64,000 nucleotides of DNA from UMGS1312 sp964631595 (GCA_964631595.1 CAZVXL010000010.1:1-64000), one strand, 5' to 3'; counted from the first letter of the stretch, positions 1 to 9,075 are shown. A program made the numbers and translations. Notes: generated from the letters alone by a model not told the origin.

Positions 1-349
1 CAACGTCCTCGTTAAGACCGAGGTTGAGGATGGTGTCCATCATACCGGGCATGGAAGCGCGCGCGCCGGAACGAACGGAAACGAGAAGGGGATTGGTCTT
101 GTCACCGAACTTCTTACCGGTGATACCCTCCATCTTGTCGATGTATTCCATGATTTCAGCCTGAATAGCATCGTTGATCTTGCGACCGTCCTCGTAATAC
201 TGAGTGCAAGCCTCGGTAGTTACGGTAAAGCCCTGAGGAACAGGGAGACCGATCTTGGTCATTTCGGCAAGGTTAGCACCCTTACCGCCCAAAAGCTCAC
301 GCATTGTAGCGTCGCCCTCGGAAAAGAGATACACAAACTTCTTTGCCAT
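1..349 (-). CDS. ppdK: Pyruvate, phosphate dikinase, N-terminal part (cut by window edge)
   Basis: Cytosolic enzyme interconverting pyruvate, ATP and phosphate with PEP, AMP and pyrophosphate; many anaerobic Clostridia use it glycolytically. About 116 codons are visible. They read MAKKFVYLFSEGDATMRELLGGKGANLAEM, then a stretch with VPQGFTVTTEAC and VSVRSGARASMPGMMDTILNLG, which is the typical start of the ATP-grasp domain of this family. The rest lies left of the window. The ATG at 349 has a GGAGG site 8 bases upstream. A structured RNA candidate lies directly upstream on the same strand and may share its transcript. Identity is very secure; only completeness is unknown. Confidence 0.95.
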   Translation of the reverse strand, partial: MAKKFVYLFSEGDATMRELLGGKGANLAEMTKIGLPVPQGFTVTTEACTQYYEDGRKINDAIQAEIMEYIDKMEGITGKKFGDKTNPLLVSVRSGARASMPGMMDTILNLGLNEDV

Positions 350-371
350 TGAAGAATCCTCCATAAGAAAT

Positions 372-538
372 TTATAGTCTCGGCAATGTGCCGCACACAC
401 CCGTATCCACTGAATAATTCTCAGCGTGCCTGACCGGAGGCCGGTATCACGGCGCCTGAGCGGACACCTGTCCGGAGCCGCGCGGCGAATTACTCAGTGG
501 AAGATACTTGACCGTGGGTGGGTGCTTCCATTACCGCA
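372..538 (-). ncRNA. 6S-like structured RNA candidate upstream of ppdK
   Basis: On the minus strand an extended -10 (TGGTATAAT, hexamer at 545-550) predicts a start near 537-538. The RNA begins GCGGTAATG, which pairs with CATTGCC near 382-388 as a closing stem. A 14-pair stem follows (CCACTGAGTAATTC with GAATTATTCAGTGG, about 407-420 and 487-500), then a GC-rich apical part. Between the two stems is a large, partly paired internal loop. A roughly 160-base rod with closing stem, central bubble and long arm is the 6S RNA layout. No U-run follows, so it could be processed or could be a ppdK leader. I cannot confirm the family without a covariance search. Confidence 0.45.
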
Positions 539-727
539 AACTATATTATACCATATATATTTGCCGATTTCCATAGACTTTGACAGTTTTTTTGAAAATT
601 TTAACTTTATTTACGATTTCGAAGCGTTTTTTCGGCGCAATTGTACATATCGGCAAACGCGCGGCGCCGAAAAGACCGCCAAGGAGCGCGGCAAGACGTA
701 GAGGTGTGCCGAGCTGTGACGGAGAGC

Positions 728-763
728 GAAAAGGGGGACTGCGGCGGCTGCCGCAGTCCCCCG
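728..763 (-). terminator. Rho-independent terminator of the DUF4091/dockerin gene
   Basis: A perfect 12-pair GC-rich stem (733-744 with 751-762) is followed on the minus strand by TTTT. It sits just past the stop codon of the gene ending at 769. Confidence 0.85.
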
Positions 764-768
764 AGGGA

Positions 769-2880
769 TCACTGTGCGTTTTCGATGATCTCGGCAACGG
801 CATCTCTTGCCGCTTCGAGGTAATCGGGATTTTCCTTGACGTAGGTCACGCCCGTCGTCAGAGTATTGACGATCTTCATGACCTCCTCGGTGCCGACGAT
901 CTCCTCTGCCATTCTGAGGTAATCGAAGTCATCGAAGCCGTCACGGATCTGGACGAGCCTGAAGGTCGCAATGGGCTCGGTGTAGCCGAACAACTGACCG
1001 TAGAGCAGGAGATTTCCGTCACCGATGCCGGGATAATCCTTCATGTTCTTGTGAACTTTTCCCCAGTCGGCGGTGGTAGCCCAGTAGAGGAAGCCGTCAA
1101 CGTCGAACATGAACTGCTGCCACCAGATCACGCGGTTCATGACGCCCTGCTGCATTGTAAAGAGATTCGGGTACGGGAACGGAGGCTCGATACATACGTA
1201 CCACCACAGCTCCTTGCCGAGCTCGTACTTCAGAGACTGAAGACGCGGCAGGCTCTCTCCGTACTTTATGAATGCCTGTCTGGGAGTCCAGAACGAGTGA
1301 CCGTAGCGGTCATCGTCGAAATTCTTCATAAATCCGTCGGAGCGGGGAACGAAGATGTCCACGTAGGGCTTGATGAACTCAAGCATATCTATGTTCTTGG
1401 CTCTGTCGACCATCGAGTTGAAGAAGGGCATGATGATCTTGAAGTCGTCCGTTCCGAGCAGATCCACAAGATACTCGTACTGTCCCTGAACAAGAGCGTA
1501 GCCGGGCTCGTAGGGCTCGTCCACGTAGTACAGGTGCCCCTTCTCCTTCCAGACCTCATTCGACTGCACCTTGTTGAATGCCGCAACAAGCTCCTCGGCG
1601 TTGTCCTCGTCGGGGAAGCGGAGATTCTCTCCGCCGATCTCAAAGGAAGTGACTCTCGGATCCGACATATACGCATCGGCTCTGGGATCGGTCACATCGA
1701 AGGGGAGCTGGTATGCCGATACGTTGTGATCGAGCAGGAGCTCGTAGTATTTCGAGTAGGTCTTGGAGTCGTCACCCGACCACAGACCGAGGGTGGCGTG
1801 GATATCGTACCAGCTCAGTCCGAAGGAGGATGCACTGTAGGGAGTATCGGGAAGTGCGAAATTCCATACGTATGCGTACACGTTCGCGCACTTTATCACA
1901 TTGCCGTCGGCATCCTTGACGGAGAGCACCGCCTTGTACATTCCGGCAGGGGAGTCGGGCGCGGTTGTCACGTTGATGTGGAAGCCGTGGGACTTGCCCT
2001 CGGTCACCTCAAAGGAATCCGCAAGGGGAAGCAGTGCCTCGGGGAAATATCCCGTTTCCGAGGTCTCACCGCCGTTGCCCTTGAGTGAGTTGGTGTACAC
2101 GGTCATATTATAATAATAATACTGATAGATGTTGCCCGTGAGAGTGCCCTCGCCGTATTCGTGTACGAAGTCGGACAGCTCAACGGTGAGTCCCTCCGCC
2201 GAGAAGCTCGGCGTGATGAAGAACTGGCAGGACTCGGTCTCGTTTTTGGCGAGCTTCATTTTATACGCATACTCTCCGGTGCTCTGCGTATTGTCGCGGC
2301 TGATCTTCATGAGAGGCGTCTCGAAATAGAGCTCCATGTCGGAGCGCTCGTTTTCCGCGATCAGCTTCTCGTTTCTGAATACCATGCGAACATCTCCGAG
2401 GGAGATGTCGTCCCAGCCTGCCGCGTATTTCAGCAGCTTCACCGCATCTGCGATGTTGACCTCTCCGTCTGCCGTGTCTGCGACATTGGCGGCGGCAAGG
2501 CTCATCTCACTGCCCCAGCCGGCGAGATACTTCAGAGTGGAGGTGACGTCGCCGAGGTTTATCTTACCGTTTCTGTCAACGTCTCCGTATATGAGTGCCT
2601 TCAGCGAATCCGCTCCGGCAGTGACGGTATCGTCGGTGGCAACGGGATCGGTATCCGCCTTTTCCTTGCCGTCTGCGCCGAGGATAGAGACGGCGGAGGC
2701 AAATTCGGCTTTGAGCTTGCCTACGGTGACGGTGCCGTCGATGTTGTCTACGTAGCCGTTCTCGGCATCGAGAACGAGGTGCGAGGACTCGGTGAGAGTC
2801 AGAGCGCCGTCGGCAAATGCCGCGGGAGCGGCGCCGATGAGCATGAGACCCGCGAGAGCCGCGGAAAGAATCTTCTTCAT
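769..2880 (-). CDS. Secreted protein with N-terminal dockerin and DUF4091 (GH123-like) domain
   Basis: Probable extracellular glycan-active protein, 703 aa. Residues 1-23 are a signal peptide (MKKILSAALAGLMLIGAAPAAFA). Residues about 33-97 form a short module also present in the protein at 54963-56123. Residues 97-158 are a two-repeat dockerin (DVDRNGKINLGD...LKYLAGW and VADTADGEVNIAD...LLKYAAGW). The remainder resembles DUF4091 proteins, a family near GH123 N-acetylgalactosaminidases; its C-terminal part is rich in W and contains NRVIWWQQF and FLYWATT. The dockerin is near the N terminus rather than the usual C terminus. ATG 2880 has AAGGAG upstream; longer in-frame starts would precede the signal peptide. 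Enzyme activity is not shown by sequence alone. Confidence 0.85.
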   Translation of the reverse strand: MKKILSAALAGLMLIGAAPAAFADGALTLTESSHLVLDAENGYVDNIDGTVTVGKLKAEFASAVSILGADGKEKADTDPVATDDTVTAGADSLKALIYGDVDRNGKINLGDVTSTLKYLAGWGSEMSLAAANVADTADGEVNIADAVKLLKYAAGWDDISLGDVRMVFRNEKLIAENERSDMELYFETPLMKISRDNTQSTGEYAYKMKLAKNETESCQFFITPSFSAEGLTVELSDFVHEYGEGTLTGNIYQYYYYNMTVYTNSLKGNGGETSETGYFPEALLPLADSFEVTEGKSHGFHINVTTAPDSPAGMYKAVLSVKDADGNVIKCANVYAYVWNFALPDTPYSASSFGLSWYDIHATLGLWSGDDSKTYSKYYELLLDHNVSAYQLPFDVTDPRADAYMSDPRVTSFEIGGENLRFPDEDNAEELVAAFNKVQSNEVWKEKGHLYYVDEPYEPGYALVQGQYEYLVDLLGTDDFKIIMPFFNSMVDRAKNIDMLEFIKPYVDIFVPRSDGFMKNFDDDRYGHSFWTPRQAFIKYGESLPRLQSLKYELGKELWWYVCIEPPFPYPNLFTMQQGVMNRVIWWQQFMFDVDGFLYWATTADWGKVHKNMKDYPGIGDGNLLLYGQLFGYTEPIATFRLVQIRDGFDDFDYLRMAEEIVGTEEVMKIVNTLTTGVTYVKENPDYLEAARDAVAEIIENAQ

Positions 2881-2910
2881 TTTTTTCTCCTTGAGTAAAG
2901 TGGTACATAT

Positions 2911-2939
2911 ATTATACGGGCTATTCGCCTGTTTGTCAA
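2911..2939 (-). promoter_or_regulatory. Sigma-A promoter for the DUF4091/dockerin gene
   Basis: TTGACA (2934-2939) and TATAAT (2911-2916), both consensus, separated by 17 bases on the minus strand. The start would fall about 25-30 bases before the start codon at 2880. Confidence 0.85.
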
Positions 2940-3002
2940 CCACGGACCGAAGATTTCGGGAGTGCGGAAAAGGGGAAACGGCGGGGCACTGAGGTGCAAA
3001 TT

Positions 3003-3040
3003 ATGCATAAATATACATAATATACTGCATAAATATGCAC
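3003..3040. promoter_or_regulatory. Tandem ArgR-type operator boxes upstream of argG
   Basis: Two AT-rich palindromes lie next to each other: ATGCATAAATATACAT (3003-3018) and TGCATAAATATGCA (3026-3039). They resemble the ARG box of arginine repressors (imperfect TGAATAWWWATTCA). They lie about 115-150 bases upstream of the argG promoter. Known: ArgR hexamers bridge separated box pairs. Inference: arginine-dependent repression of the downstream operon. Confidence 0.6.
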
Positions 3041-3154
3041 AAGCACCCGCGCATCGTGCCCACCGCACACGGCTTCTGTCACAATTTCCACTAAAAAGCC
3101 CACCGATAAGATAATATTTGTGCAGTATTGTGCTGTTCTTTTCACCGAAACCAC

Positions 3155-3183
3155 TTGAAATTTGCGTATTCATCGGGTATAAT
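3155..3183 (+). promoter_or_regulatory. Sigma-A promoter of the arginine operon
   Basis: TTGAAA (3155-3160) and TATAAT (3178-3183) with 17 bases between. Predicted start near 3190, about 47 bases before argG. Confidence 0.8.
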
Positions 3184-3206
3184 AAATATGTATTTTGATA
3201 AATCAG

Positions 3207-3220
3207 TGCATGAATATGCA
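3207..3220. promoter_or_regulatory. Third ArgR-type box, in the argG leader
   Basis: TGCATGAATATGCA is a 14-base palindrome closely matching the upstream boxes. It lies about 17-30 bases after the predicted start and just before the argG ribosome site, a good position for blocking early transcription together with the upstream pair. Confidence 0.6.
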
Positions 3221-3236
3221 ATTTTGGAGGTTAATT

Positions 3237-4463
3237 ATGAATAAGGCAGATATCAAAAAGGTCGTGCTGGCGTACTCGGGCGGACTTGACACGTCCATCA
3301 TCATTCCGTGGCTGAAGGAAAATTACAACAACTGCGAGGTCATCGCGGTATCCGGCAACGTGGGTCAGGCGGATGAGCTTGAGGGACTTGAGGAAAAGGC
3401 AATAAAGACCGGAGCATCAAAGCTCTACGTGCTTGATCTGACCGACGATTACGTTGACAACTACATCATTCCCTGCGTGAAGGCGGGAGCAAAGTACGAG
3501 GATTACCTTCTCGGCACGTCTCATGCCCGTCCCTGCATCGCAAAGGCTCTTGTCGATATAGCAAAGAAGGAGGGCGCCGACGCGATCTGCCACGGCTGTA
3601 CCGGTAAGGGTAACGATCAGGTGCGCTTCGAGCTGACCATAAAGGCGTTTGCTCCCGATATGCCCATCATCGCACCTTGGAGGGAGTGGGATATCAAATC
3701 CCGTGAGGAGGAGATCGACTACGCCGAGGCTCACAATGTGCCGCTGAAGATCAACCGCGAGACCAACTATTCAAAGGACAAGAACCTGTGGCATCTGTCT
3801 CACGAGGGACTTGATCTTGAGGATGCGGGCAACGAGCCCATGTACGATCATCCCGGCTTCCTTGAGATGGGCGTATCTCCGATGCAGGCTCCCGATGAGG
3901 CTACATACATCACTCTTGATTTCGAGGCGGGTGTTCCCGTTGCTCTTGACGGCGAGCGTATGAGCGCTAAGGACATCATTCTGAAGCTCAACGAGCTCGG
4001 CGGCAAAAACGGTATCGGACTTCTTGACATCGTGGAGAACCGTCTGGTCGGCATGAAGTGCCGCGGCGTGTACGAGACTCCCGGCGGAGAGATACTCTAC
4101 TTCGCACACAACTATCTTGAGACGCTCTGCCTTGACAAGATGACCGCGCACAAGAAGCAGGAGCTCTCCGTGACATTCGCGGAGCTCGTATACAACGGAC
4201 AGTGGTTCACTCCCCTCCGCGAGGCTCTCTCCGCATTTGTGGATAAGACTCAGGAGCACGTTACCGGTAAGGTCAAGCTGAAGCTCTACAAGGGCAACAT
4301 TATCAAGGCAGGAGCATGGAGCGACTGGTCGCTCTACTCCGAGGAGATCGCCACCTTCGGTGAGGATCACGTTTACGATCAGGCGGATGCTACCGGCTTT
4401 ATCAACCTGTTCGGTCTGCCAATCAAGGTGCAGTCTCAGGTGAACGCGAAGAACGCCGAGTAA
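3237..4463 (+). CDS. argG: Argininosuccinate synthase
   Basis: Joins citrulline and aspartate with ATP to make argininosuccinate. The 408-aa protein is full length. It starts MNKADIKKVVLAYSGGLDTS, with the SGGLDTS P-loop-like ATP pyrophosphatase motif, and holds CHGCTGKGNDQVRFE and the ETNYSKDKNLWHLS substrate region. ATG 3237 is chosen over an upstream in-frame ATG because GGAGG sits 6 bases before it and the shorter form fits the family. It is the first gene of a seven-gene arginine operon with putative ArgR boxes ahead of it. Identity is secure. Confidence 0.97.
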   Translation: MNKADIKKVVLAYSGGLDTSIIIPWLKENYNNCEVIAVSGNVGQADELEGLEEKAIKTGASKLYVLDLTDDYVDNYIIPCVKAGAKYEDYLLGTSHARPCIAKALVDIAKKEGADAICHGCTGKGNDQVRFELTIKAFAPDMPIIAPWREWDIKSREEEIDYAEAHNVPLKINRETNYSKDKNLWHLSHEGLDLEDAGNEPMYDHPGFLEMGVSPMQAPDEATYITLDFEAGVPVALDGERMSAKDIILKLNELGGKNGIGLLDIVENRLVGMKCRGVYETPGGEILYFAHNYLETLCLDKMTAHKKQELSVTFAELVYNGQWFTPLREALSAFVDKTQEHVTGKVKLKLYKGNIIKAGAWSDWSLYSEEIATFGEDHVYDQADATGFINLFGLPIKVQSQVNAKNAE

Positions 4464-4477
4464 TTACACACCCCATT

Positions 4478-4503
4478 GAGGCGGCACCGCACGGAGCCGC
4501 CTC
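4478..4503 (+). other. Intergenic hairpin between argG and argH
   Basis: An 8-pair GC stem (GAGGCGGC with GCCGCCTC) sits in the 81-base gap. There is no U-run after it, so it is not a clear terminator; it may stabilise the argG message or partly attenuate the operon. Confidence 0.35.
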
Positions 4504-4544
4504 GCGGGGCATACGGCACAAAAATATATATTAAGGAAATTATT

Positions 4545-5936
4545 ATGGCTGAAAAAATGTGGGCGGGACGGTTCAAGGCCGCTCTTGACAAGGAAGCCGA
4601 CGACTTCAATTCCTCAATACACTTCGATTCCAGAATGTGGAGGGAGGATATCGAGGGCTCGGTGGCGCACGCGAAAATGCTTGCGAAATGCGGTATCATA
4701 GACGAGGCGGACAGCGTTGCCGTGATAGACGGACTGACGGGGATCCGCGACGATCTTGCCTCTGGCAGGCTTGAGATAGATCCCGAGTGCGAGGATATCC
4801 ATATGTTCGTGGAGAAGGTGCTGACCGACAGGATAGGAGATGCCGGAAAGCGCCTGCATACGGCGCGAAGCCGCAACGATCAGGTCGCACTTGATCTGAG
4901 AATGTATATGCGTACCGCCGCCGCGGAGGTGCGTGAGCAGGCTGTCCTTCTTTGCCGCGCCGTCTGCAATAAGGCGGAGGAATACCATGCTGCCATAATG
5001 CCGGGCTATACGCATTTGCAGCGCGCACAGCCCATTACCTTCGGGCATCACCTCATGGCGTATGCCATGATGCTCCTCCGCGATATCGGAAGGATCCGCG
5101 ACGCCGAAAAGAGGCTTGATGCCTCTCCCATCGGCTGTTGTGCTCTTGCGGGCACTACGTATAATACGGATCGCCGCTACGAGGCGGAGCTTCTCGGCTT
5201 TTCCGAGCTGTGCAGAAACAGCCTTGACGGAGTGTCCGACAGAGATTTCGCGCTTGAGCTGATGAGCGCGTTTTCGATCATGATGATGCACCTTTCCCGC
5301 TTCTCCGAGGAGATCATTCTCTGGTCAAGCTGGGAGTTCGGCTTTGTCGAGCTGTCCGATTCCTTTACGACGGGCTCATCTATCATGCCGCAGAAGAAAA
5401 ATTCCGATATTGCCGAGCTTGTGAGAGGCAAGACCGGACGTGTATACGGCGACCTCATGGCGCTCTTGACCGCGATGAAGGGACTTCCGCTTGCATATAA
5501 CAAGGATATGCAGGAGGACAAGGAGGCGATCTTCGATTGCACGGATACGGTGAAGAAGTGCCTCGAAGTATTTACGCCGATGATAGAGACGATGAGCGCA
5601 AGAACGGAGAATATGGCGAGAGCCGCCAAAAAGGGCTTTATCAATGCCACCGATCTTGCGGACTATATGGTGGGCAAGGGTATCCCCTTCCGCACCGCAT
5701 ACAAGATCACGGGCGAGCTGGTGGCATATTGCATAGACAGCGACCGAGTGCTTGAGGAGCTTACTCTTGATGAGTTCAGAGGCTTCTCCGAGGTGCTTGA
5801 CGAGGGACTCTACGAGGCGATAGACCTTGCGGCGTGTGTTGAGCGCAGAAGGTCCGAGGGCGGCACCGCACCGGAGAGCGTGAAGAAGCAGATCGAGTGG
5901 GTAAGAGAGCGCCTTGACAGCCTGTGCGCGGAATAA
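4545..5936 (+). CDS. argH: Argininosuccinate lyase
   Basis: Splits argininosuccinate into arginine and fumarate, the last step of the pathway. The 463-aa protein begins MAEKMWAGRF and carries the fumarase/aspartase superfamily signature GSSIMPQKKNSD, plus TARSRNDQV and HLQRAQPITFGHH, all expected active-site regions of ArgH. ATG 4545 follows TAAGGAAA; an upstream in-frame ATG would add 23 unrelated residues. It lies 81 bases after argG and 14 bases before argC. Length and motifs are complete. Confidence 0.97.
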   Translation: MAEKMWAGRFKAALDKEADDFNSSIHFDSRMWREDIEGSVAHAKMLAKCGIIDEADSVAVIDGLTGIRDDLASGRLEIDPECEDIHMFVEKVLTDRIGDAGKRLHTARSRNDQVALDLRMYMRTAAAEVREQAVLLCRAVCNKAEEYHAAIMPGYTHLQRAQPITFGHHLMAYAMMLLRDIGRIRDAEKRLDASPIGCCALAGTTYNTDRRYEAELLGFSELCRNSLDGVSDRDFALELMSAFSIMMMHLSRFSEEIILWSSWEFGFVELSDSFTTGSSIMPQKKNSDIAELVRGKTGRVYGDLMALLTAMKGLPLAYNKDMQEDKEAIFDCTDTVKKCLEVFTPMIETMSARTENMARAAKKGFINATDLADYMVGKGIPFRTAYKITGELVAYCIDSDRVLEELTLDEFRGFSEVLDEGLYEAIDLAACVERRRSEGGTAPESVKKQIEWVRERLDSLCAE

Positions 5937-5950
5937 GTGAGGAGAGATAC

Positions 5951-6874
5951 ATGACGAGGGTGTTCGTAGACGGAAGCGCCGGAACCACGGGGCTTCGCAT
6001 ACTTGACAGACTGAAGGACAGAGACGGTGTCGAGCTCATTACCCTTGACGGGGAAAACAGAAAGAGCACGGAGGCGAGACGCGCCGCGATAAACGATGCG
6101 GATGCGGTATTCCTCTGCCTTCCCGACGATGCGGCGAGAGAGGCTGTGTCGCTGTGCGAAAACGACAGCACCGTGATAATAGATGCCTCTACCGCTCACC
6201 GCACCGCGGCGGGCTGGGTATACGGCTTCCCCGAGCTGTACGGAGACGTGTCGGTGCTGAGAGGTTCCAAGCGGATCGCCGTGCCCGGCTGTCACGCCAG
6301 CGGATTTATCGCACTTGTGAGACCGCTTGTCGCGGCGGGTATAGTAAAGCCCGAGACTCATCTGTTTTGCAGCTCGATCAGCGGCTATTCCGGCGCCGGA
6401 AAAAAGGCGATAGCCGTATACGAGTCGGAGGACAGAGATCCTCTCCTTGATGCTCCGAGGCAGTATGCGCTTACGCAGACGCACAAGCATCTGCCCGAGA
6501 TGCAGGCGATGACGGGAATCTCGGCGCCTCCGGCGTTCTGTCCGCTGATATGCGATTTCTACAGCGGAATGGAGGTCACCGTGCCGCTGTTTGCCGATGA
6601 TATATGCGGAGATGCCGAGGATATAAAAAGGATATACGCCGACACCTACGGCGGTGAGATAGTGGCGTACAGGGAGAGCTCCTCCGAGGACGGCTTCATG
6701 TCGGCGGCGGCTCTGTCGGGCACGGACAGAATGGAGCTGACCGTGCACGGAAACGGCGACAGGATACTGCTTGTCGCAAGGTATGACAATCTCGGTAAGG
6801 GCGCCTCGGGTGCCGCGGTGCAGTGCTTTAACATCGTGACGGGCAGACCGCAGACCGAGGGTCTTGAGCTGTGA
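5951..6874 (+). CDS. argC: N-acetyl-gamma-glutamyl-phosphate reductase, short type
   Basis: Reduces N-acetylglutamyl phosphate to the semialdehyde with NADPH. The 307-aa protein starts MTRVFVDGSAGTTGLRI and contains the cysteine motif VPGCHASGFIALVRPL. The N-terminal GSAGTTGLRI and the short length mark the second (TIGR01851-like) ArgC class rather than the common 340-350-aa class. ATG 5951 has GGAGA upstream; a longer reading would start 9 codons earlier without a better ribosome site. Third gene of the arginine operon. Confidence 0.94.
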   Translation: MTRVFVDGSAGTTGLRILDRLKDRDGVELITLDGENRKSTEARRAAINDADAVFLCLPDDAAREAVSLCENDSTVIIDASTAHRTAAGWVYGFPELYGDVSVLRGSKRIAVPGCHASGFIALVRPLVAAGIVKPETHLFCSSISGYSGAGKKAIAVYESEDRDPLLDAPRQYALTQTHKHLPEMQAMTGISAPPAFCPLICDFYSGMEVTVPLFADDICGDAEDIKRIYADTYGGEIVAYRESSSEDGFMSAAALSGTDRMELTVHGNGDRILLVARYDNLGKGASGAAVQCFNIVTGRPQTEGLEL

Positions 6875-6918
6875 CGGAGATGCTTACGATATCAAGTGGT
6901 CGATGAAAGGATTTGAGT

Positions 6919-8130
6919 ATGACTAAAATTACAGGCGGCGTTTGTGCCGCAAAGGGATTCACTGCGGCGGGAGTTCACTGCGGAATAAGGAAAAACCGCA
7001 CAAAAAGAGACCTTGCCGTCATTTTCAGTGAGAAAAGGGGCGCCGCCGCGGCGGTGTATACCCAAAATCTTGTAAAGGGAGCTCCCTTGCAGGTCACAAG
7101 AGAGCATATCTCCGACGGATATGCTCAGGCAGTCGTATGTAACAGCGGTAACGCCAACACCTGTAATGCAAACGGAGTCGAGATAGCGGAGACCATGGCG
7201 GGAATTGCCGCAGATGCGCTGGGAATATCCGCCGCTGACGTGATCGTTGCTTCCACGGGAGTTATCGGACAACCGCTTGACATCGAGCCGATAGCGGCGG
7301 GCGTTCCGAAGGCGGTCGCTCTCCTCGGCGACAACGGCGAGGATGCGGCAGAGGCGATAATGACTACGGATACGGTGAAAAAAGAGGTCGCGTATTCCTT
7401 TGAGCTCGGCGGTACGGAGTGCCGCATCGGAGGAATCGCGAAGGGCTCCGGCATGATACACCCCAACATGGCGACGATGCTCTGCTTTATCACCACGGAT
7501 GCCGCAATATCTCCCGAGATGCTGAGGCTTGCCCTTTCGGGAGACGTTACGGATACCTTTAATATGCTGTCGATAGACGGCGATACCTCCACGAACGATA
7601 TGTGCTCCGTCATTGCAAACGGAATGGCGGGAAATCCCGAGATAGTATCCGAGGGGGAGGATTTCGAGAGCTTCAAGGCGGCGCTTCGCGCAGTTACCGA
7701 TGAGCTGTGCAGACTCCTTGCCGGAGACGGAGAGGGAGCGACAAAGCTTCTTGAGTGTCACGTTACGGGAGCACCGGATAAGCAGACCGCGAGAATCGTC
7801 GCAAAGTCAGTCGTCTGCTCGTCGCTTCTGAAGGCGGCAATGTTCGGTGCGGATGCGAACTGGGGCAGAGTCCTCTGCGCCGTCGGCTACAGCGGAGCCG
7901 ATGTCGATGTCACAAAGATCGCGCTCTCCTTCAGCTCCGCCGCGGGCGAGATAGAGGTGTGCAAAAACGGCGCGGGCATAGATTTCTCGGAGGAGAAGGC
8001 AAAGACGGTGCTCAGCGAGAAGGAGATCGGCATTATGCTTGATCTTTGTCAGGGAAGCGAGAGCGCGCTTGCAAGAGGCTGCGACCTCACATACGATTAC
8101 GTGAAGATCAACGGCGATTACCGCACCTGA
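6919..8130 (+). CDS. argJ: Bifunctional glutamate N-acetyltransferase / amino-acid acetyltransferase
   Basis: Transfers acetyl from N-acetylornithine to glutamate and, in bifunctional forms, uses acetyl-CoA to prime the cycle. The 403-aa precursor has GMIHPNMATML, where Thr186 is the self-cleavage nucleophile that splits the chains. NSGNANTCN and the C-terminal NGDYRT ending are family features. No argA lies nearby, so bifunctionality is plausible but not proven. ATG 6919 is 8 bases after AAAGG; a TTG two codons earlier is less likely. Confidence 0.95.
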   Translation: MTKITGGVCAAKGFTAAGVHCGIRKNRTKRDLAVIFSEKRGAAAAVYTQNLVKGAPLQVTREHISDGYAQAVVCNSGNANTCNANGVEIAETMAGIAADALGISAADVIVASTGVIGQPLDIEPIAAGVPKAVALLGDNGEDAAEAIMTTDTVKKEVAYSFELGGTECRIGGIAKGSGMIHPNMATMLCFITTDAAISPEMLRLALSGDVTDTFNMLSIDGDTSTNDMCSVIANGMAGNPEIVSEGEDFESFKAALRAVTDELCRLLAGDGEGATKLLECHVTGAPDKQTARIVAKSVVCSSLLKAAMFGADANWGRVLCAVGYSGADVDVTKIALSFSSAAGEIEVCKNGAGIDFSEEKAKTVLSEKEIGIMLDLCQGSESALARGCDLTYDYVKINGDYRT

Positions 8131-8148
8131 GACAGATCGGAGAAGACT

Positions 8149-9003
8149 ATGGATATAAACAACGCACAGCGCGCGGAGGTGCTCGTCGAGGCGCTTCCGT
8201 ACATACAAAAATACTACAACAAGATCGTCGTGGTGAAGTACGGCGGAAATGCCATGGTGAACGAGGAGCTCAAAAAATGCGTGATGGGTGACATCGTGCT
8301 GATGAACCTCATCGGCATCAAGGTGGTGCTCGTACACGGCGGAGGCCCCGAGATCACCGATATGCTTGCGAGGGTCGGAAAGAAGTCCGAATTCGTGGAC
8401 GGGCTCCGCGTGACCGACAAGGAGACTGCCGAGATAGTTCAGATGGTGCTTGCGGGCAAGATAAACAAGAGCCTTGTAAATCTTTTGCAAAACAAGGGCG
8501 GCAGAGCTATCGGACTTTCCGGAATGGACGGACACATGATCGAGGCGACAACGCTTGATCCCAGACTCGGATACGTCGGTGAGATCACAAGCATAAACAT
8601 AGACCCCATTGTCGATATGCTTGATAACGGGTATATCCCCGTTATCTCCACCGTCGGCTGTGACGATGAGGGAAACAGCTACAATATCAATGCCGACACC
8701 GCGGCGGCGAAGATCGCCGGAGGGCTCGGAGCGGAGTGTCTCATCTCAATGACCGATATCGAGGGCATTTTGAGAGATAAGGACGATCCCACCACCCTTA
8801 TCCGCAAGATCAATGCATCCGAGGCACCCGAGCTCATACGGAGCGGTATCATCTCGGGCGGAATGATCCCGAAGATCGAGTGCTGTATCGACGCGATAAA
8901 CAGCGGCGTGGGCAAGGTGTTTATAATCGACGGACGTGTGCCCCACTCCATTCTCATGGAGATACTTACCGATGCGGGACTCGGTACGATGTTCAAAAAG
9001 TAA
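8149..9003 (+). CDS. argB: Acetylglutamate kinase
   Basis: Phosphorylates N-acetylglutamate, usually the arginine-feedback step. The 284-aa protein shows the amino-acid-kinase motifs VVKYGGNAM, LVHGGGPEI and the NINADTAAAKIAGGL nucleotide region. Its N-terminal extension of about 20 residues before the KYGG strand (MDINNAQRAEVLVEALPYI) resembles the helix found in arginine-inhibited hexameric enzymes, so feedback inhibition is likely. Start supported by GGAG. Lies 18 bases after argJ. Confidence 0.96.
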   Translation: MDINNAQRAEVLVEALPYIQKYYNKIVVVKYGGNAMVNEELKKCVMGDIVLMNLIGIKVVLVHGGGPEITDMLARVGKKSEFVDGLRVTDKETAEIVQMVLAGKINKSLVNLLQNKGGRAIGLSGMDGHMIEATTLDPRLGYVGEITSINIDPIVDMLDNGYIPVISTVGCDDEGNSYNINADTAAAKIAGGLGAECLISMTDIEGILRDKDDPTTLIRKINASEAPELIRSGIISGGMIPKIECCIDAINSGVGKVFIIDGRVPHSILMEILTDAGLGTMFKK

Positions 9004-9075
9004 AAAACGGCCGGACGGAGAGGATGCTTTCCGTGAGCCTAAGATACCGCCGCAAACAGCGGCACGGAGATTATT

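Noticed and set aside
580..2088. A 502-codon open frame on the plus strand, opposite the DUF4091/dockerin gene
   Set aside because: Antisense to a gene with signal peptide, dockerin and good start signals. It has no ribosome site and its protein looks like a shadow (His/Val/Leu-rich, no domain).
4464..4544. Terminator between argG and argH
   Set aside because: The GC hairpin there is not followed by a U-run, and the genes belong to one pathway; kept only as a hairpin of unknown role.
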